From NCBI RefSeq assembly GCF_026213295.1, contig NC_079434.1, forward strand, positions 8,536,698 through 8,600,697: a stretch of DNA of 64,000 nucleotides, written 5' to 3'. Source of the DNA: Gadus chalcogrammus (Eukaryota > Chordata > Actinopteri > Gadiformes > Gadidae). Of the stretch, positions 26,665-40,246 are shown one piece after another. A program made the translations under genes and the position numbers. The notes below the pieces were generated by a model that had not been told where the DNA came from, did no database searches, and was given only the letters and a program-made list of their open reading frames with translations. The first letter of the stretch is position 1, and each line of letters starts with the position of its first letter.

Positions 26665-27119
26665 ATCCTCGTCTTGTGTGCCGAATCCATTCTATCGATT
26701 GACCTTACCTCAATGTCTCCGCAGGCCTGATCCATTGTCTGCAGAAGAGGCATGCGGGCATGTGGTTGGCGGTCATATACACGCCATCTTTGAGGCGAAA
26801 AAAACCCTTCTATAGGTTTTAGAAATGGCGAGTATACGAGTTCAAATTGTTTATGGTTGGTGTGCCAGTTCCGGACCAAAACAGCCCGATGGAAACAAAC
26901 ATTATCCCAGACAACAGCAAACCTGGGCTGCTCTGATCTGTCCTGTTCAGCCGCATCATGGAGTGCATCTTGAAATGTGATGATATGTTGGGTATTGTAG
27001 GGACCTATTTTTGCATGATTGTGCAGTTACCCTCGAAGGCTTATGGCGCCACACAATGATATATTTCCCCCGCGTTGCCTCGGGACGTGCACAATTGCCC
27101 TTTGGCCTTTTTGTAGCTG
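26665..27119 (-). pseudogene. DDE_3 (IS630/Tc1-mariner superfamily) transposase fragment, broken
   Basis: The minus strand reads GQRAIVHVPRQRGGNISLCG, then a TAA and a frame change. It continues HNHAKIGPYNTQHIITFQDA, FAVVWDNVCFHRAVLVRNW (second catalytic Asp in VWDN), SPFLKPIEGFF (catalytic Glu in KPIE), RWRVYDRQPHARMPLLQTMD and QACGDIEV. A second frame change gives EWIRHTRR. The catalytic spacing and the PFLxPIE motif identify the DDE_3 fold. The N-terminal helix-turn-helix part is not found. The copy is inactive because of at least two frame changes and a stop. Confidence 0.85.
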
Positions 27120-27970
27120 GCTGATAGATGTTCAGTTTTCTAAGTAAGTGTTTTCAGGTGTGTATTTAAGTACTTTCAATTACCCAATGTGTTTTGTATT
27201 TTGAATAGATGTCTTTTCCCAATGGTACGCTGAGATTTCATTTTTGAACTAAGTGTCTATGTATGAAATAGTGTGTAGTGTGCAGGACCAAGTATGTTGC
27301 AGAAAGGAGCAAGTGTGTTGCCAAATTGCAACTAAAGTGCAAGCAGTGCTTTTGTGGTATGGTTACATGTGTTTAAGGTACAGTAACAAATACTTCAAGT
27401 TGTGCTACTTTGGTCTAAGCATGTAGTGTTCAAGCAATTGGCAAAAACTGTAAATAAAAACCTGTTTGGCTTAAAGATGACATGGTATTGACATAGCATA
27501 TATATACACTATATATATGCTATACAATACTATATCTGACATGGTATTGACATACCATGTAGGACCATGCTAATGGCAAATACATCCTCTATATAAATCG
27601 CACCAATATCATTTCACATTAATAATTTACCACAGTTATATTACAAATCAGTATTAGGCTCCAAGGAACAAGCTCCCATTTGCCCACTCCCAGACTTATG
27701 AGTCCCAGAGTTTGTGAAGTGTTCAGACTTTCAGCAACCAGGAAAACATGTTTTTCACCATCAGCTGATTGTGTGCAAGAAGATACTTCCTTCTTCCTGA
27801 ATCTCATAGTTTCGTCACAAATAACTCTGTGTGTCTGTGTATGTGCCTGTCTGTCTGTTTCCGATTCAGAATCAGAGTTTATTTTGTTACATCTTATTGT
27901 ACAAATACACGAGTAAAATTGTTAGGCTTGGTTCCTCAACAGTCCCATAGACGCAACAAACAGTGTGTGG
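27120..27970. other. Unassigned, possibly the 5' part of the decayed transposon
   Basis: No transposase N-terminus was recognised. TATATATA-rich palindromic patches lie near 27495-27530. Confidence 0.35.
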
Positions 27971-27977
27971 TTGTATC

Positions 27978-27979
<2 letters not shown>

Positions 27980-28030
<51 letters not shown>

Positions 28031-28062
28031 GCGTGTGTGTGCGTCTATGTATTTGTGTGTGT
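27980..28062. repeat. (TG)n microsatellite
   Basis: TG with TGCG variants at the right end. Confidence 0.97.
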
Positions 28063-28499
28063 AGACACAGGGACAAGGGAACGGTAGGCATCCCTGTGAG
28101 GACACAGTGGGGCATGTGTTTATTTATTTATATATTAATAATTACTATTGTCCTGATTAGGGGGACTGCAGGATGTCCTGTCTGAGGATGCTCTCCCGAG
28201 ACTGAATCACCTTTCCTGACTCCTGATTGCATTGTTCTCCCCCTCCTCATGTTTGGTTAAGGCCTGGAGGACCGTGGATGTTTTTGAGGTCGGGTCGGCC
28301 AATTGGCCACTGACCTGGTTTGCAGTGTGTCTCTATCAAGGTCAATATCGTCTTACAAAGGACCACTTTGGACTCTGTAGAGGTAGCGTGTTTGAAGTGT
28401 AAGCTGAGTGCCAGCGGCACGCGCGTTAGCATTTGTTCTGTGATCTCTCTGTGTTTGTAACCAAAGATACGCTGTGCATTTCTATGTTTGTTTCTTTAC

Positions 28500-28622
<123 letters not shown>

Positions 28623-28984
28623 TTGTGCACATTTGTGGACATTCACTGCTTTGTTTGTCCTCATTGAATAAAGGCTTGGTCTTTGGGTCTGAATCCGTCA
28701 GCAACAACAGTTTACTCAGAGGAATTGGCGGTCCACAGAGAAGAGAGGAAATAATAGTGAGAAGAATATGCCCCACACTCTGAATAAACCATGAGGGATA
28801 TCCATTAGTAACAGAAAACTAATCTCAATAGGAGTCTGGTAATTGAGAAACGATTTTTTGTGTATTTTACTGACTGAAAAAACAGATAGGACCAAACAGG
28901 CACGCAAGGCAAAGGAGAGCTAGGTTAAATCAGATATTAATGAAATTCTGGTAAGTATATGGATCATTGGTTGCGATGCACGAT

Positions 28985-29005
28985 CACACACACACACACA
29001 CACAA

Positions 29006-29091
<86 letters not shown>

Positions 29092-29094
29092 ACG
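28985..29094. repeat. (CA)n microsatellite
   Basis: CA with AACG interruption near 29004; pure to 29086. Confidence 0.97.
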
Positions 29095-29172
29095 TAAATC
29101 AAAGTTTTTTCAATAAAGGTATGTTTACATTGCACTTCAACTTAACAGACAGTTATGCTTTTAGAAATCTAA

Positions 29173-29199
29173 AAATGTGTAAAAACCTTTTACACATTT
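29173..29199. repeat. Hairpin, 12-bp perfect stem, 3-nt loop
   Basis: AAATGTGTAAAA, loop ACC, TTTTACACATTT. It is AT-rich with no T-run terminator context. Confidence 0.9.
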
Positions 29200-29209
29200 A
29201 CAGCCGAAA

Positions 29210-30705
29210 GACCAGCCTCTAGGTGGCGGTAGGACAGAACACAACATTAAATCAATTCAATCTTTTCATCCTGTACCATTCCTTAGGCTTATGTTTGTTG
29301 AACCTTTTGGTTGTACCAGTTTCAACTATCAACAGATTGTATAGGTCGTACATATTTTGAATTGAGTTTATGCGTCTCTTTCAATTCTAAACCTAATGCC
29401 TCATGCAACAAAATAAAAAAAAACTGGTCAAATGTTATGGTCTGACACAATTAGCATGACTTTCATTTGCCCTTTTAACTCCGGTCAGCCATGTAGCATT
29501 AAAGGTAGCGGAGCAGGTAACTCGTGTTTACATTACAAGCCTGACGCCAGCCCAGCGCCGTGGCCCCTGCAGCTTGGCACGCACAGGCTCAGACTGGTAG
29601 CCACAAAGTTCAGCCAACTCGGTTGAGTTTTTCTGAATTTTGGTTACTGTTAAATAATATAAATAACAAATATGTTAAACAAAGGTTGCAGGGTCCTACT
29701 ACAGTCCAGCAATCAATACGGTTCAAGGCTGAATCTCGTTCGTCAAGTTATTCTTTGAATAATAAATAGGGGCTAAAGGTTTTGTTGATGTCCATTTGTG
29801 AGCCATAGCCTAATTACGCTCCCTAAATCAAATGATCTCACCAGTTGGCTAAATTAGGTTGCCTAATTTCAAAATAAAAACCATTGTGAAGGTCAAGAGG
29901 TCACTCCTCCTCACATGCAGAATAACATCCAGTGGGCAACAGTAGCCTCTTGAGAACAGTTCATTCCTGTCCACTCCGCCCCCACCACACTTATTAAGGC
30001 GGTGCTTAATCTCTAGTCCTTACTTCTACACCCCTACCTGCACCAACCTCAGGGTCCCCCATGGGTATTATTTTCTTCCACATGGTCACTGCCGGCTCCA
30101 TTAGGGGTACTTCAAAGAGCCTTTATGCCCAGTAACCTAAACATTCCCATTCCTCTGCCCTGACTCTCACCCCGACCCCTCCTCTCCACGGATCGCACAA
30201 TCTTCCACGTCTAATGGTATTTTTCTTATTTTTTCGTAAACTGCTGCACTACTTCCTTGAAGATATCCATCTGAACCTTCATAATTGCGTGCTACACCCG
30301 CACCCCCCACCGCCAGTGGTCTTGTTACGCATGGATATCATGGTGCCTTCATCTTGTACAGGGCCGTTGAATGATCCTCTGAGTGCAAACATTAAACCGT
30401 GCCACATGGGCGACACTGATAACACAGCAAACAGGCCTGTTCCCAGCATAGGCTCAGAGCAGCTGTAACAGCTGTAAAAGTAACTGACATAATGTAATAG
30501 TGGATGACATGCCAGGGATAAGGAGTTAGCTGTACATTATCCATGCATCCTCGTGACGTGGCTACTTTCTGAAGAAATTTATAATTTGAGACATTATTTT
30601 AATTGCTTGTGAAAAAAACAAACATCTGTCAGGTTCTACGGTTGGAGCCTACGACCAGGTCTGCATCCATAGCAAGGCTCTGCTGTTCATATATAGCAGA
30701 CCTCT
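29210..30705. other. Unassigned sequence
   Basis: No gene, RNA or dispersed repeat recognised. Confidence 0.45.
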
Positions 30706-30734
30706 GCTTTTAAGAAATAACAGCACGTAGAATG

Positions 30735-30995
30735 CTGTATTTGACCAATGAAAATTCAAGCTGGGTCATAAAATTTGACAGAATGCAACAGTATGCCTTG
30801 TTGACAATAGCAAACAGAATGTAACTAGTTAAGGAAATATAATAGCAGTTGACAGAATATGACAATAGCTGACAGAATGAGGCAGTTTTTGACCTAATGT
30901 AAACGTAGTTGACAGAATATGAAAGTCGCCGACAGAATGTTACGATAGTAGACAGAATGTTCCTAGCTATCAGAATGTAACAGTAGTCGACCAAA
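30735..30995. repeat. Degenerate about 25-bp minisatellite
   Basis: TTGACAGAATGTAACAATAG-like units recur roughly nine to ten times (GTTGACAGAATATGAC, GCTGACAGAATGAGGC, GCCGACAGAATGTTAC). Confidence 0.85.
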
Positions 30996-31491
30996 CTCTG
31001 TGCAAACAGGACTGTCTTGTGGAATTGCCATGAGAAAGCTAACTTTTGCAGCAGAGTTAATGAACAGGACCGGAAAGTTTGGATAGAGTACCTCCCTATG
31101 GCCCCAAAGAGGCCCCTTGTTATCAGACAAATAGTCCTTTCAAAAACAGGACCCCAAAAGAAGGAAATGTGTGTATTACATAACTGCTACCCCTTCACCC
31201 CAGGCTCCAGAATGTACACGTAAGTGTAAAGGCACATGTCTGCTTAATCGACACCTTCTGGGGAGCATTTGTACTCAGAGAAAGAGAAGACCAATATTCA
31301 AGAAGAACAGCGATTAGCTAGCATATATTTGTTATTTGTTGTTTGTCTTTGTTTGTCATTCACTGCAGTTGTTACATTTGTTGAAATTAGAGTTATAAAT
31401 AATTAGAAATTTGCTTGATTTTGCTCTGTTAAAAATAAATGAAAAGGGTTTATCCGAAAAGGTCTGAAGATGGGAGCGGATGTTATGCTGC

Positions 31492-31790
31492 ATCTCAACC
31501 GAAGTGTTTATAGTTAGGGTTACACAGCATGCAGGTTGAAGCACTGTTTGAGTTTATAGATGTGAATACACGCCAAGCAGTTTGAACCAGTGTTAGAGTT
31601 TATAGTTATTATCACACGCCAAGCAGATTGAAACAGTGTTAGAGTTAGTTATTATTACACGCCGAGCAGTTTGAAGCACTCTTTGAGTTTATAGTTATTA
31701 TCACACGCCAAGCCGTTTGAACCAGTGTTAGAGTTTATAGTTCTGATTACTGGCCAAGCAGTTTGAAGCATTGTAAAAGTTTAAAGTGTG
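31492..31790. repeat. 46-bp minisatellite, about six copies
   Basis: Each unit begins GAGTTTATAGTTATTATCAC, continues ACGCCAAGCAGTTTGAACC and ends AGTGTTA. Copies differ at 10-20% of positions. Confidence 0.92.
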
Positions 31791-32127
31791 TATGAATACA
31801 TCTCATTTTGGTACTATCAAACTAAATTGATGGATTCACGGGAAATGTGCAGTTTAAATAAAACAATTGCCGGTGAACTATAGAAGGCTTTCACCTGAGG
31901 TCAAACACATTCCAAGCCCCCATCTTGGTGCTTTTTCCCAATTGGTTGCTGTATTTTTAGTAAAGAAGTACCAAGACCTCAGGCTTGAACCTTATGAGGC
32001 CATCAGTTAACACACATTTAGTTCCTGGAACAATCTAGGTTAGCTTCTAGGAGGTCAGAGGCTTCCCGCAAACTGACCTATAGAAACGCAATCCTAATCC
32101 AATTGTGCTGATGAGTAAGGCAAACAG

Positions 32128-32154
32128 ACACACACACTCACACTCACACTCACA

Positions 32155-32224
<70 letters not shown>

Positions 32225-32228
32225 CACA
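32128..32228. repeat. (CACTCA)n then (CA)n microsatellite
   Basis: Four CACTCA units lead into pure CA. Confidence 0.97.
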
Positions 32229-32229
32229 A

Positions 32230-35200
32230 ATGATGATTCTTCTTAAGTTCCCTTCAGCTAGTTCTGCTCTCTGAGCTCTTAACATGCGCAGACACATGTC
32301 ACTCACATGGCTCACACCACATGACCACTGTGAGTGGCGTCTTTTGAACAACCCTTCCCAGATGACCACCCTTCCACGCATGTCCTCCACCTACCCTCGT
32401 CTCCTTCTCTCCAGCACCACCTGGTCCTCGTTCCAAACACACAGTCGGAGTCTTTTGTCTTTCATCTTGGACGTGACCATTTGTCTTGCACTGGACCAGA
32501 ACATTCACCTTTAGTCATACAGCAGACGCTTTGATCCAATGTCCCAGAGAACAATAAAAGCATAACATAGAAATAGGAGTAGCTACGGAAAATCCCAGTG
32601 CCTCACAACCTGGTTTCAATAGCAACTGGACCCAATTCAGAGTAGCAGTAGGAATCAGAAAGTTGTTAGTATCAGTGGTAATGCAAAGGAACACAGGATT
32701 GGCAACCTGGCATTCTGCTTCTGTCTCAACAGCAGCTCAATAGCCAGCACTGCGGTGTCACCAGGGAGCTGTGGGGATGTTTGGCTGTGTTGGCTCTGCA
32801 AGGTCAGCAGTCTTTGGTTATTAAGATCCTGCGATCGAACTACAAGTTGAAACACACACTTACAGTCCAAGGCTACATAGGTCTGCCTCAAAGAGTCTTT
32901 GAGGTTATGCCACAGAACGACAGTTCCCAGACAGGGGTGGCCTTTTACTGGTGATTGAAGTCAATGGTGCTGCCACAAAGTCATGCTTGTTGATTTTACA
33001 GTTCTGTGTTAATAGGTAATCTAAAAAGAAAAGAAAAAACGGAGCAAATTGAGCTCAAAGTTGATCATTAGAGTGTACCACCAATGAACAGACTATCCCT
33101 TAACTTGGATCATTAAGATCTGGTGAAACCACTAGCAGAAACGTGGGATTTACTAGCTAACAGCTTGACTTTATTATCATCGAAATATGTTATTATGATT
33201 TATATATTGTATTAGTTTTCCTTATTGCATTCCTAAGCATATATAACTCATAGTGAGATGCTATCTGAAGGTCAATTGAGACATATTCTCCTCCAAGCGA
33301 TTCTGCCAGATTCCCACAGTTTGAAAACTGTGTCAACCGTCGCTAGCGGCATGCTAGCCCCAGCAGGGGAAACCGCTAGCGAGTTCTCCATCGCCCACCA
33401 CAGTTCGTACAGAATGTTCCGGGGCTCATATGTAGACTGTCCTAACCCACTGGCCCCTCAATACCCTTCAGTCCTGGCACGGGATGTCATCACATGATGA
33501 CATGATAGTCATGCCGCTGCCGGTCGGCCCTGTGAGATCAGGGCAGCCGGGCTAAGGCCTGTGATAACCTGATCCTGAACAGACTGCCGCTGTAATTCAT
33601 CACACTGACTCAATCACTCACAGGGCGAGCGGTTGCAGCCAGTCGGCCTGGCCTAGCCAAATCACACAGGGCGTGCTGTGTTATACAGATATAGATAGGG
33701 CTCTGCACGTGTTGTTACATATGATATGTTTATTTTCTACCCTAATGGGTTCCAGCATAGCGACACTTCGGGGGGGGTAGAGCAGCTGGAGAGGGGCTGC
33801 TGGTGGTCTCGTGGATGTGTGTGTGAATGAGTTAAAGTCTTTGTTATTGAGTGAGTGTCTCTGTGAATGAATACATTTTCTGTGAACGAGTGATTTAAAC
33901 AACGTATGTCTACAAGTGAATCAAAGTGAATGTGAGACGTAACATGCTAGGTGCTTTAACTCGAATTATATTAGTTTTCGTACAATTCATTTGCCAGGAA
34001 GTGATCGTGTTAGGCACAGTTGGACTTCAGGAAAGAGCAGTCGGACCCCAGTGTTACCAGCAGAGCTCTCTACTGTGTTCAATCCAGAGTCCCTCAGGGC
34101 GCATTGGTCTTGTCTTTTAGCTATAATTAGTTTACTGGTTTATTATGGAGCTGGATCTGTATATAACTGCCTGGATGGTTATTATCAGGTTAACTGGGCT
34201 GCAGCAGAGTCCAAACATACGGTTGAATTCCCACATTATGACTCCGTTTTAAAAACCCTCAATCGTTGCCTGGTACAAAAATGACATTGTAGTTATGTGG
34301 TTTGATTCCTACAATTACGTCCGTCCTACATTAAACATTCAGGCTTACAATTCAAACAGTTACAGACAATTAAGAAACAAACTAGAGAAAACACAAAGAG
34401 GCAGACAGATGGTTGAGCTGTGTGAATGAGTGCAAAAAGATTTGAAAGATGAGCGAATGACGCTCGTTCCTCGTCAAGCAGAACCAAGATTCCCTCTGTC
34501 CTCCTGTGACCAACAGGCTTATCAGCAGATAAAGACCAAATCAAAACCAGGGCTGTACCAACAGGCGGGGGATTAGACGTTGGACTTTATATTACTTCAG
34601 TCTACATCTGTTACAGAGGCCCTGAGGAGAAGACCAGATGCTAGTGTAAATCATGACTAAAGCCCTGTACATTCAGGTCAGGGTTCAGCAAAATATTCAA
34701 ACACATTATTGTCAAGCAACAAATATTCACGTATTTAAAAAGGCCAATTTGGTTAATCCACCACTGCCAAAGAATATGAATTACACCAAGTATAATTCAT
34801 ATACTTGTGTTTTTTGTATGTTTTGGCATTAATATAACTAATTTATCACAACGTTACATCCACATATACAATGAGTCATTTGGAGTTCGCCTTATCCTAA
34901 TCAACATTGGTTAAATCATAAACTTTGCTGATATCTGTGAAGTCTGTGAGGAAGATGGAAGGTATTTACTGTTTAATAACATGGCTCTGAGCAATAGTTT
35001 TATTAGTATTTTGCAGTTTGTTGACATGAGGGGAAGTGTTGTGATTAGAAGAAGGCTGGACAAGAAGGACCTTCACAGCACTGTGTACACTCTGCATGTG
35101 AAACGCATTTGTAAGCAGGGCTCCTGCTCTGCAGCTATAAATCATGTTGGCGTGTATGTGAACCTGCCATGTGTGAGAGCACTGCCCATTGCTATGTGTG

Positions 35201-35640
35201 AAAGACCTGCTGGCTATTGCTCCAGGAAACCCTTCCCTAATATTCCACAAAATGCACCCAATATTCCCCCCGGCATTGCTCTGGGGGTGGGGGTGGTGGG
35301 TGTATTGCGTTTCTGGGTGCCTATCAACTGAATGTATTTCACTAGGTTCCAACTGCAGCCACTGCAGGCCTCAGCACCAATTTAATATCATAATATGTAT
35401 AACACCCTTGTTTGGAATACTATTACTAATGGACTCTATTGACATCTAGCAGGTAGGGGCGTCTCGTTCAACGACAGCTAACGATAGACTGAGGATAGAT
35501 GGGATTTGAAAGATATTTTTGTCCGAACTAGTGTCCGAACTTTATCCGTACTGTAACTTTAAACTGCATTAGCTGTCGGCATTGCAGCAGCTCTGCAGTG
35601 GGGGCCAGCTGAGGCGTACTGCACCACCGTATAGCCTAGA
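32230..35640. other. Unassigned sequence
   Basis: No gene recognised. The longest plus-strand frame with an ATG (34981-35331, 116 codons) has no recognisable domain and is mirrored by an equally long minus-strand frame, so it is not called. Confidence 0.4.
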
Positions 35641-35686
35641 CCCCGGTCACCTCAGACCCAGGGGGACAGCCAACAGTATGGAGACG

Positions 35687-36330
35687 GATGGCTGAGAGAG
35701 GGCGCAGAGAAGGGGAAACAGGGGCGTGGAGAGGGGGAGGAAGGGGTGTGGAGACGGGGGGAGAGGGGCGTGGAGAAGGGGAGAGAGAAGGGGGAGAGGG
35801 GGGTGGAGAGGGGGAGAAAGGGGTGTGGAGAGGGGGAGAAAGGGGTGTGGAGAGGGGGGAGAGGGGTGTGGAGGGGGAGAAAGGGGTGTGGAAGGGGGGA
35901 GAGAGGGGTGTGGAGAGGGGAGAAGGGGTGTGGAGAGGGGGGGAGAGGGGCGTGGAGAAGGGAGAGAGAAGGGGAGAGAGAGGGGTGTGGAGAGGGGAGG
36001 AGAGGGGCGTGGAGAAGGGGAGAGAGGGGGGGAGAGGGGTGTCGAGAGGGGTGTGGAGAAGGGAGGAGAGGGGCGTGGAGAAGGGGAGAGAGAAGGGGGA
36101 GAGAGGGGTGTGGAGAAGGGGAGAGATGGGCGCAGAGAAGGGGAGAGAGGGGTGTGGAGGGGGAGAGAGGGGTGTGGAGAGGGGCGTGGAGAGGGGGAGA
36201 GAGGGGTGTGGAGGGGAGAAAGGGGGGAGAGAGGGGTGTGGAGAGGGGGAGAGAGGGGTGTGGAGAGCGGGAGAGAGGGGTGTTGACAGGGTGGAGAAGG
36301 GGAGAGAGGGGTTTGGAGAAGGGGGAGACA
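35687..36330. repeat. Polypurine G-rich minisatellite
   Basis: GGGGGAGAGAGGGGTGTGGA-type units of about 21-33 bp repeat for 640 bp. Nearly all G and A on the plus strand, so all three forward frames and a reverse frame stay open by composition alone. Many GGGG runs are spaced for G-quadruplex formation. Confidence 0.95.
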
Positions 36331-36359
36331 GAGAGAGTATAAGTAAACCGAAGGCAGTA

Positions 36360-36760
36360 TAGAAGTAAAGGAAAGAGAGAGAGGGATCAGGGAGGGGGGA
36401 TGGGGAGGACAGTACGCGGTATGAGGAAGGATGCTTGAGACGAGAGAGGGAGAAAGGGGGCAAGAGAGAGAAGGTCAGGAGAAGAGAGACAGAGGGGAAG
36501 ATGGGAGAGAGAGAGGGGAGAAGGAGAAGGAGGGATAGCTAAAATGGAAACCTGGATAGAGTGCACGTCTGTCATGCTCTGCAAGTGGAGTGGCAGGACC
36601 TTTATGCTGCCCTTCATTCACATACACAAAGACAGAGACCATCAGAGAGAAGTGAGAGAGATTGAGAGGGAGAGTGAGAGGGGGAGGAGGGAGGAAGGGA
36701 AGAGGGAGGGAGGGAGGGAGGGAGGGACAGACAGAGAGAGTGTTTATATGCATGTGAATG
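36360..36760. repeat. Purine-rich low-complexity region
   Basis: GAGAGAGAG, GGGAGGAGGGAGG and (GGGA)n near 36702-36727, interrupted by a mixed stretch at 36540-36650. Confidence 0.85.
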
Positions 36761-36779
36761 AGAGAGTAGCACAGCAGCT

Positions 36780-37740
36780 CTGACTGGACTCTTGGTGGAA
36801 CAGAGGAGAAAGCTGCCAGCTGCCAGCTCTTCATATTCTGTCAATGTCTTTAGTTCTGGATCTTGACACGCAGAATCAGGGCCCCTTCAGCCACCAAATC
36901 CTCACTAAGTCTGTGGCAGAAAGTGCTGAAATCATTTATGGTGGTATGTTTTTGTACCACCATGTTAAACATTCTAATGTTTAGCAATCATCTAAAATAC
37001 TTGTACACATTCTTATTGCAGCACTAATTCTTATGACCTCGTACAATATTTAAATGTGCAGTGCTTGCAGTTAAATACAGTTGAGGTTGGAATGTGAATG
37101 CAAATTTTAGTTGCATTTACAAGATGCGCAACCAGCATGCGTAATGTTTGTGAGTTTAATTTCAGAGGTCTTTTGGTAAACTTCGCTCATCTCAAACAGG
37201 TTTTTACCTTTACACAATTTTTTTTAAATTTTGTATAACCTTGTTTATCCATTTGAGTAAAGGTGTGTTTCAAAAGATTTTCCAAAAAGCAGCCTGGACG
37301 AAAAAGCAGCAAAATAAACATGGCTTCTTTTTGCATCAAGTGATTTTCTCCTCTAATTGCATGCTTTTTGTGTGCTTGTTTCGATCCCCCATTTTTGTAA
37401 TGTAGTGCTGTTAGAGGCACAGAGCCTCAGCGATCAATGTAGCATCATGCTGATGCCCTTAGCCAGTAGACAGTCATGGATTCTGGACCCCGGCCTGGAA
37501 AATAACTATTTTTACGATTCGTCTTTTTTTCCCCCCCTGCTTGTTTGCACAAATCCAACTTTCCATCTCAGACTATCCAACCACGCGGTTCTTCAGTGCT
37601 CGTCCACTAGCCACAGAGAACTGAAAACGACACTGCACGGCAATGGTGGTATCACATCTTTTTGTTGTTGCTATGACAACCGTTTTGGGTGGCGATGAGG
37701 GGAGGGTGATATGTATGCTCCATTTTGACACAAAAGATTC
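36780..37740. other. Unassigned sequence
   Basis: No gene or repeat recognised. A small 9-bp inverted repeat, ATGGTGGTA...TACCACCAT, lies near 36938-36965. Confidence 0.45.
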
Positions 37741-37764
37741 TTTATAATTGGTGGCAAGATAGAC

Positions 37765-38240
<476 letters not shown>

Positions 38241-38892
38241 TGAGTTGGGATGAATGTTAAAATCCCTTCAATCGCTCCTCTTTGTAGCTCCTTTTGTCCA
38301 CTGGTCGCCATTTGGCAGGCACACTGGGACCCCTAATGAGCTGGAGCAGAGCGTTCCATGGCTACTGGAATGCTGGTAATGAGAAGGGATTATCTCTCGT
38401 GTATGATGAATACTCTTTAGTGCACGTCAGTATTTGATGGCTGAATGTGTTAAATGGGTTGTTAGATAACGGCGACTAGAACGAGTAATGTGGGGAAGGT
38501 CTTTGATAACATTGATGAGTTGAACGTTCACTTACAGTTTAATTATAACTAGTCATCTAAGAGTTCGATGGGCGATCATTTGTGCGTTCATGGAAAGAAA
38601 AAAACGCTGAGGCAGACAAAAATTAGAAATCATCTTGTTTGCCCTAGATTTTTGAATGTTTGAAAAAATTTGTGTGTTTGTGTTTGCATATGTGGTCTGT
38701 GTGTGTTTCTTTGTGTGTGCCCGTGCAACCCCAGCCATCCAATCATCTCTCCTTCACCGTAACAGATAGACAATCACCATGGCGATCTGTACTGGTTTCC
38801 ATGCCAACGAGATGCAGGGCTGCTTCCCCCCTGGCATCAGAAAGATTTCTGACCTGGAATTGGCAAATAGCACTGGCAGACAAACACACGCC

Positions 38893-38895
38893 CCC

Positions 38896-38930
<35 letters not shown>

Positions 38931-38949
38931 GCACATAAGCACACAAACA

Positions 38950-39043
<94 letters not shown>
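38893..39043. repeat. (CA)n microsatellite
   Basis: CA with AAGCACATAAGC interruption, then more than 80 bp pure CA. Confidence 0.97.
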
Positions 39044-39046
<3 letters not shown>

Positions 39047-39212
39047 TTTGACGGCCTGATGCTAGCCTGTCATTTAATCTCGAAAGCCAAAGAATCAGTG
39101 AATCATCTTCATACTTTGTGCTGATTAATCAGGATATATGTGGTTAATAATGTATGTAATAGTAAAGAAAATACAGAAAATAAAAACATTATTCAATTTA
39201 CAATATTGAAAT

Positions 39213-39292
39213 ACATTTACATTGACATTTAGCAGAAGCTTTTATCCAAAGCAACTTACAATAAGTACATCTCTCAGAAAAACATGTTGCAC
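39213..39292 (-). mobile_element. SINE 3' part
   Basis: The minus strand reads TTATTGTAAGTTGCTTTGGA, TAAAAGCTTCTGCTAAATGT and CAATGTAAATGTA. This is the common fish SINE tail; the head is missing. Confidence 0.7.
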
Positions 39293-39299
39293 GATTAAT

Positions 39300-40180
39300 A
39301 AGAAATCAATAAAAATCAAGCCACACAACAGCCAATAGGCTGCCTGCCATATGTGCCCTGGCAGGTCGTTCTACAGCAGGCTGGCTCGGATGGAAAACCC
39401 AACATCACCGCAGCTCTCTGGAACAAACACACTCTGAGCAGGGAAGGTAGAGCCCTTCTTTATATTTAGTTTCCATTTCTAATACTGCAGCCCTATTTAT
39501 CCGTCGACTGAAATTGCGCGTCTGACTAAGGCAATTTCTGACAGCACCTTTTCTTCAGTACGATAGAAAAAGTACAGTTTGAGGAGTGGGAAGAAAAATA
39601 TTTTTTTGCAGACACTGCTTATATTTTCCGAGGGGGGGGTTGGATCGTATTAGGAAGCATTTCCGGGTTTGTTGGCGGTACGGTCGCATTGGCGAAGCTT
39701 AGCCTGATCTTCATTAATCAACCTGACCCCCATACTTAACACAGATGTATTAAAAAATCCTCTTTAAACCAAACGGGAACAAATAGGAATTGGACGGGAT
39801 GCAGAGAGAAAGAATAAAAGTGCATAACTTTAAATCTCGTCCTGTGTCCTAACCTTTCCACCCAAACCACGTAGGCAAGGGTAGCTCTATGCCTGCCATT
39901 ATACCTAAGGTGTGAGCCATAGGGTATGCGTGTGTATTGACCTTTGAACCCCTGTGAGGGAGCGACGTCTGGCTTCAGTCGGCTGGGGTAGGTCCAGGTG
40001 GGGTAGGTGTTCTCAACCATCACCCCTGCCCTGGTCAACATGGAATTAGGATGAAATGAGAAGAGAAAAGGTAAAAATGTTATGAGTCCCCGATGGAAAA
40101 TGAAGGTGTCACTGCAATATATAATATAGGATAGTGGTAAGAATTTTTTTATGCTACCCATAAAAATAGTTTCACTATCT
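39300..40180. other. Unassigned sequence with one open minus-strand frame
   Basis: A minus-strand frame of 151 codons (40191-39736) contains GVMVENTYPTWTYPSRLKPD and RHRATLAYVVWVERLGHRTR. No family is recognised and no promoter or splice site is evident. It may be transposon-derived or chance. Confidence 0.2.
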
Positions 40181-40182
40181 AC

Positions 40183-40246
40183 CGACTGCAAGTACTGTAA
40201 GAAAACATTCTGTGCAAACGGACAATAAAGTATTATCTTATCTTAA
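40183..40246 (+). mobile_element. Non-LTR 3' tail
   Basis: TGCAAGTACTGTAAGAAAAC and AACGGACAATAAAGTATTAT are followed by a (CTTAT)n tail. Typical of LINE/SINE 3' ends in fish. Confidence 0.55.

Noticed and set aside
34981..35331. 116-codon ATG frame
   Set aside because: No family signature, an equally long frame on the other strand, and no splice or promoter context.
35636..36463. Overlapping frames of about 180-275 codons in a G-rich region
   Set aside because: Three forward frames and one reverse frame are open together, which is what a G/A-only minisatellite gives. No domain.
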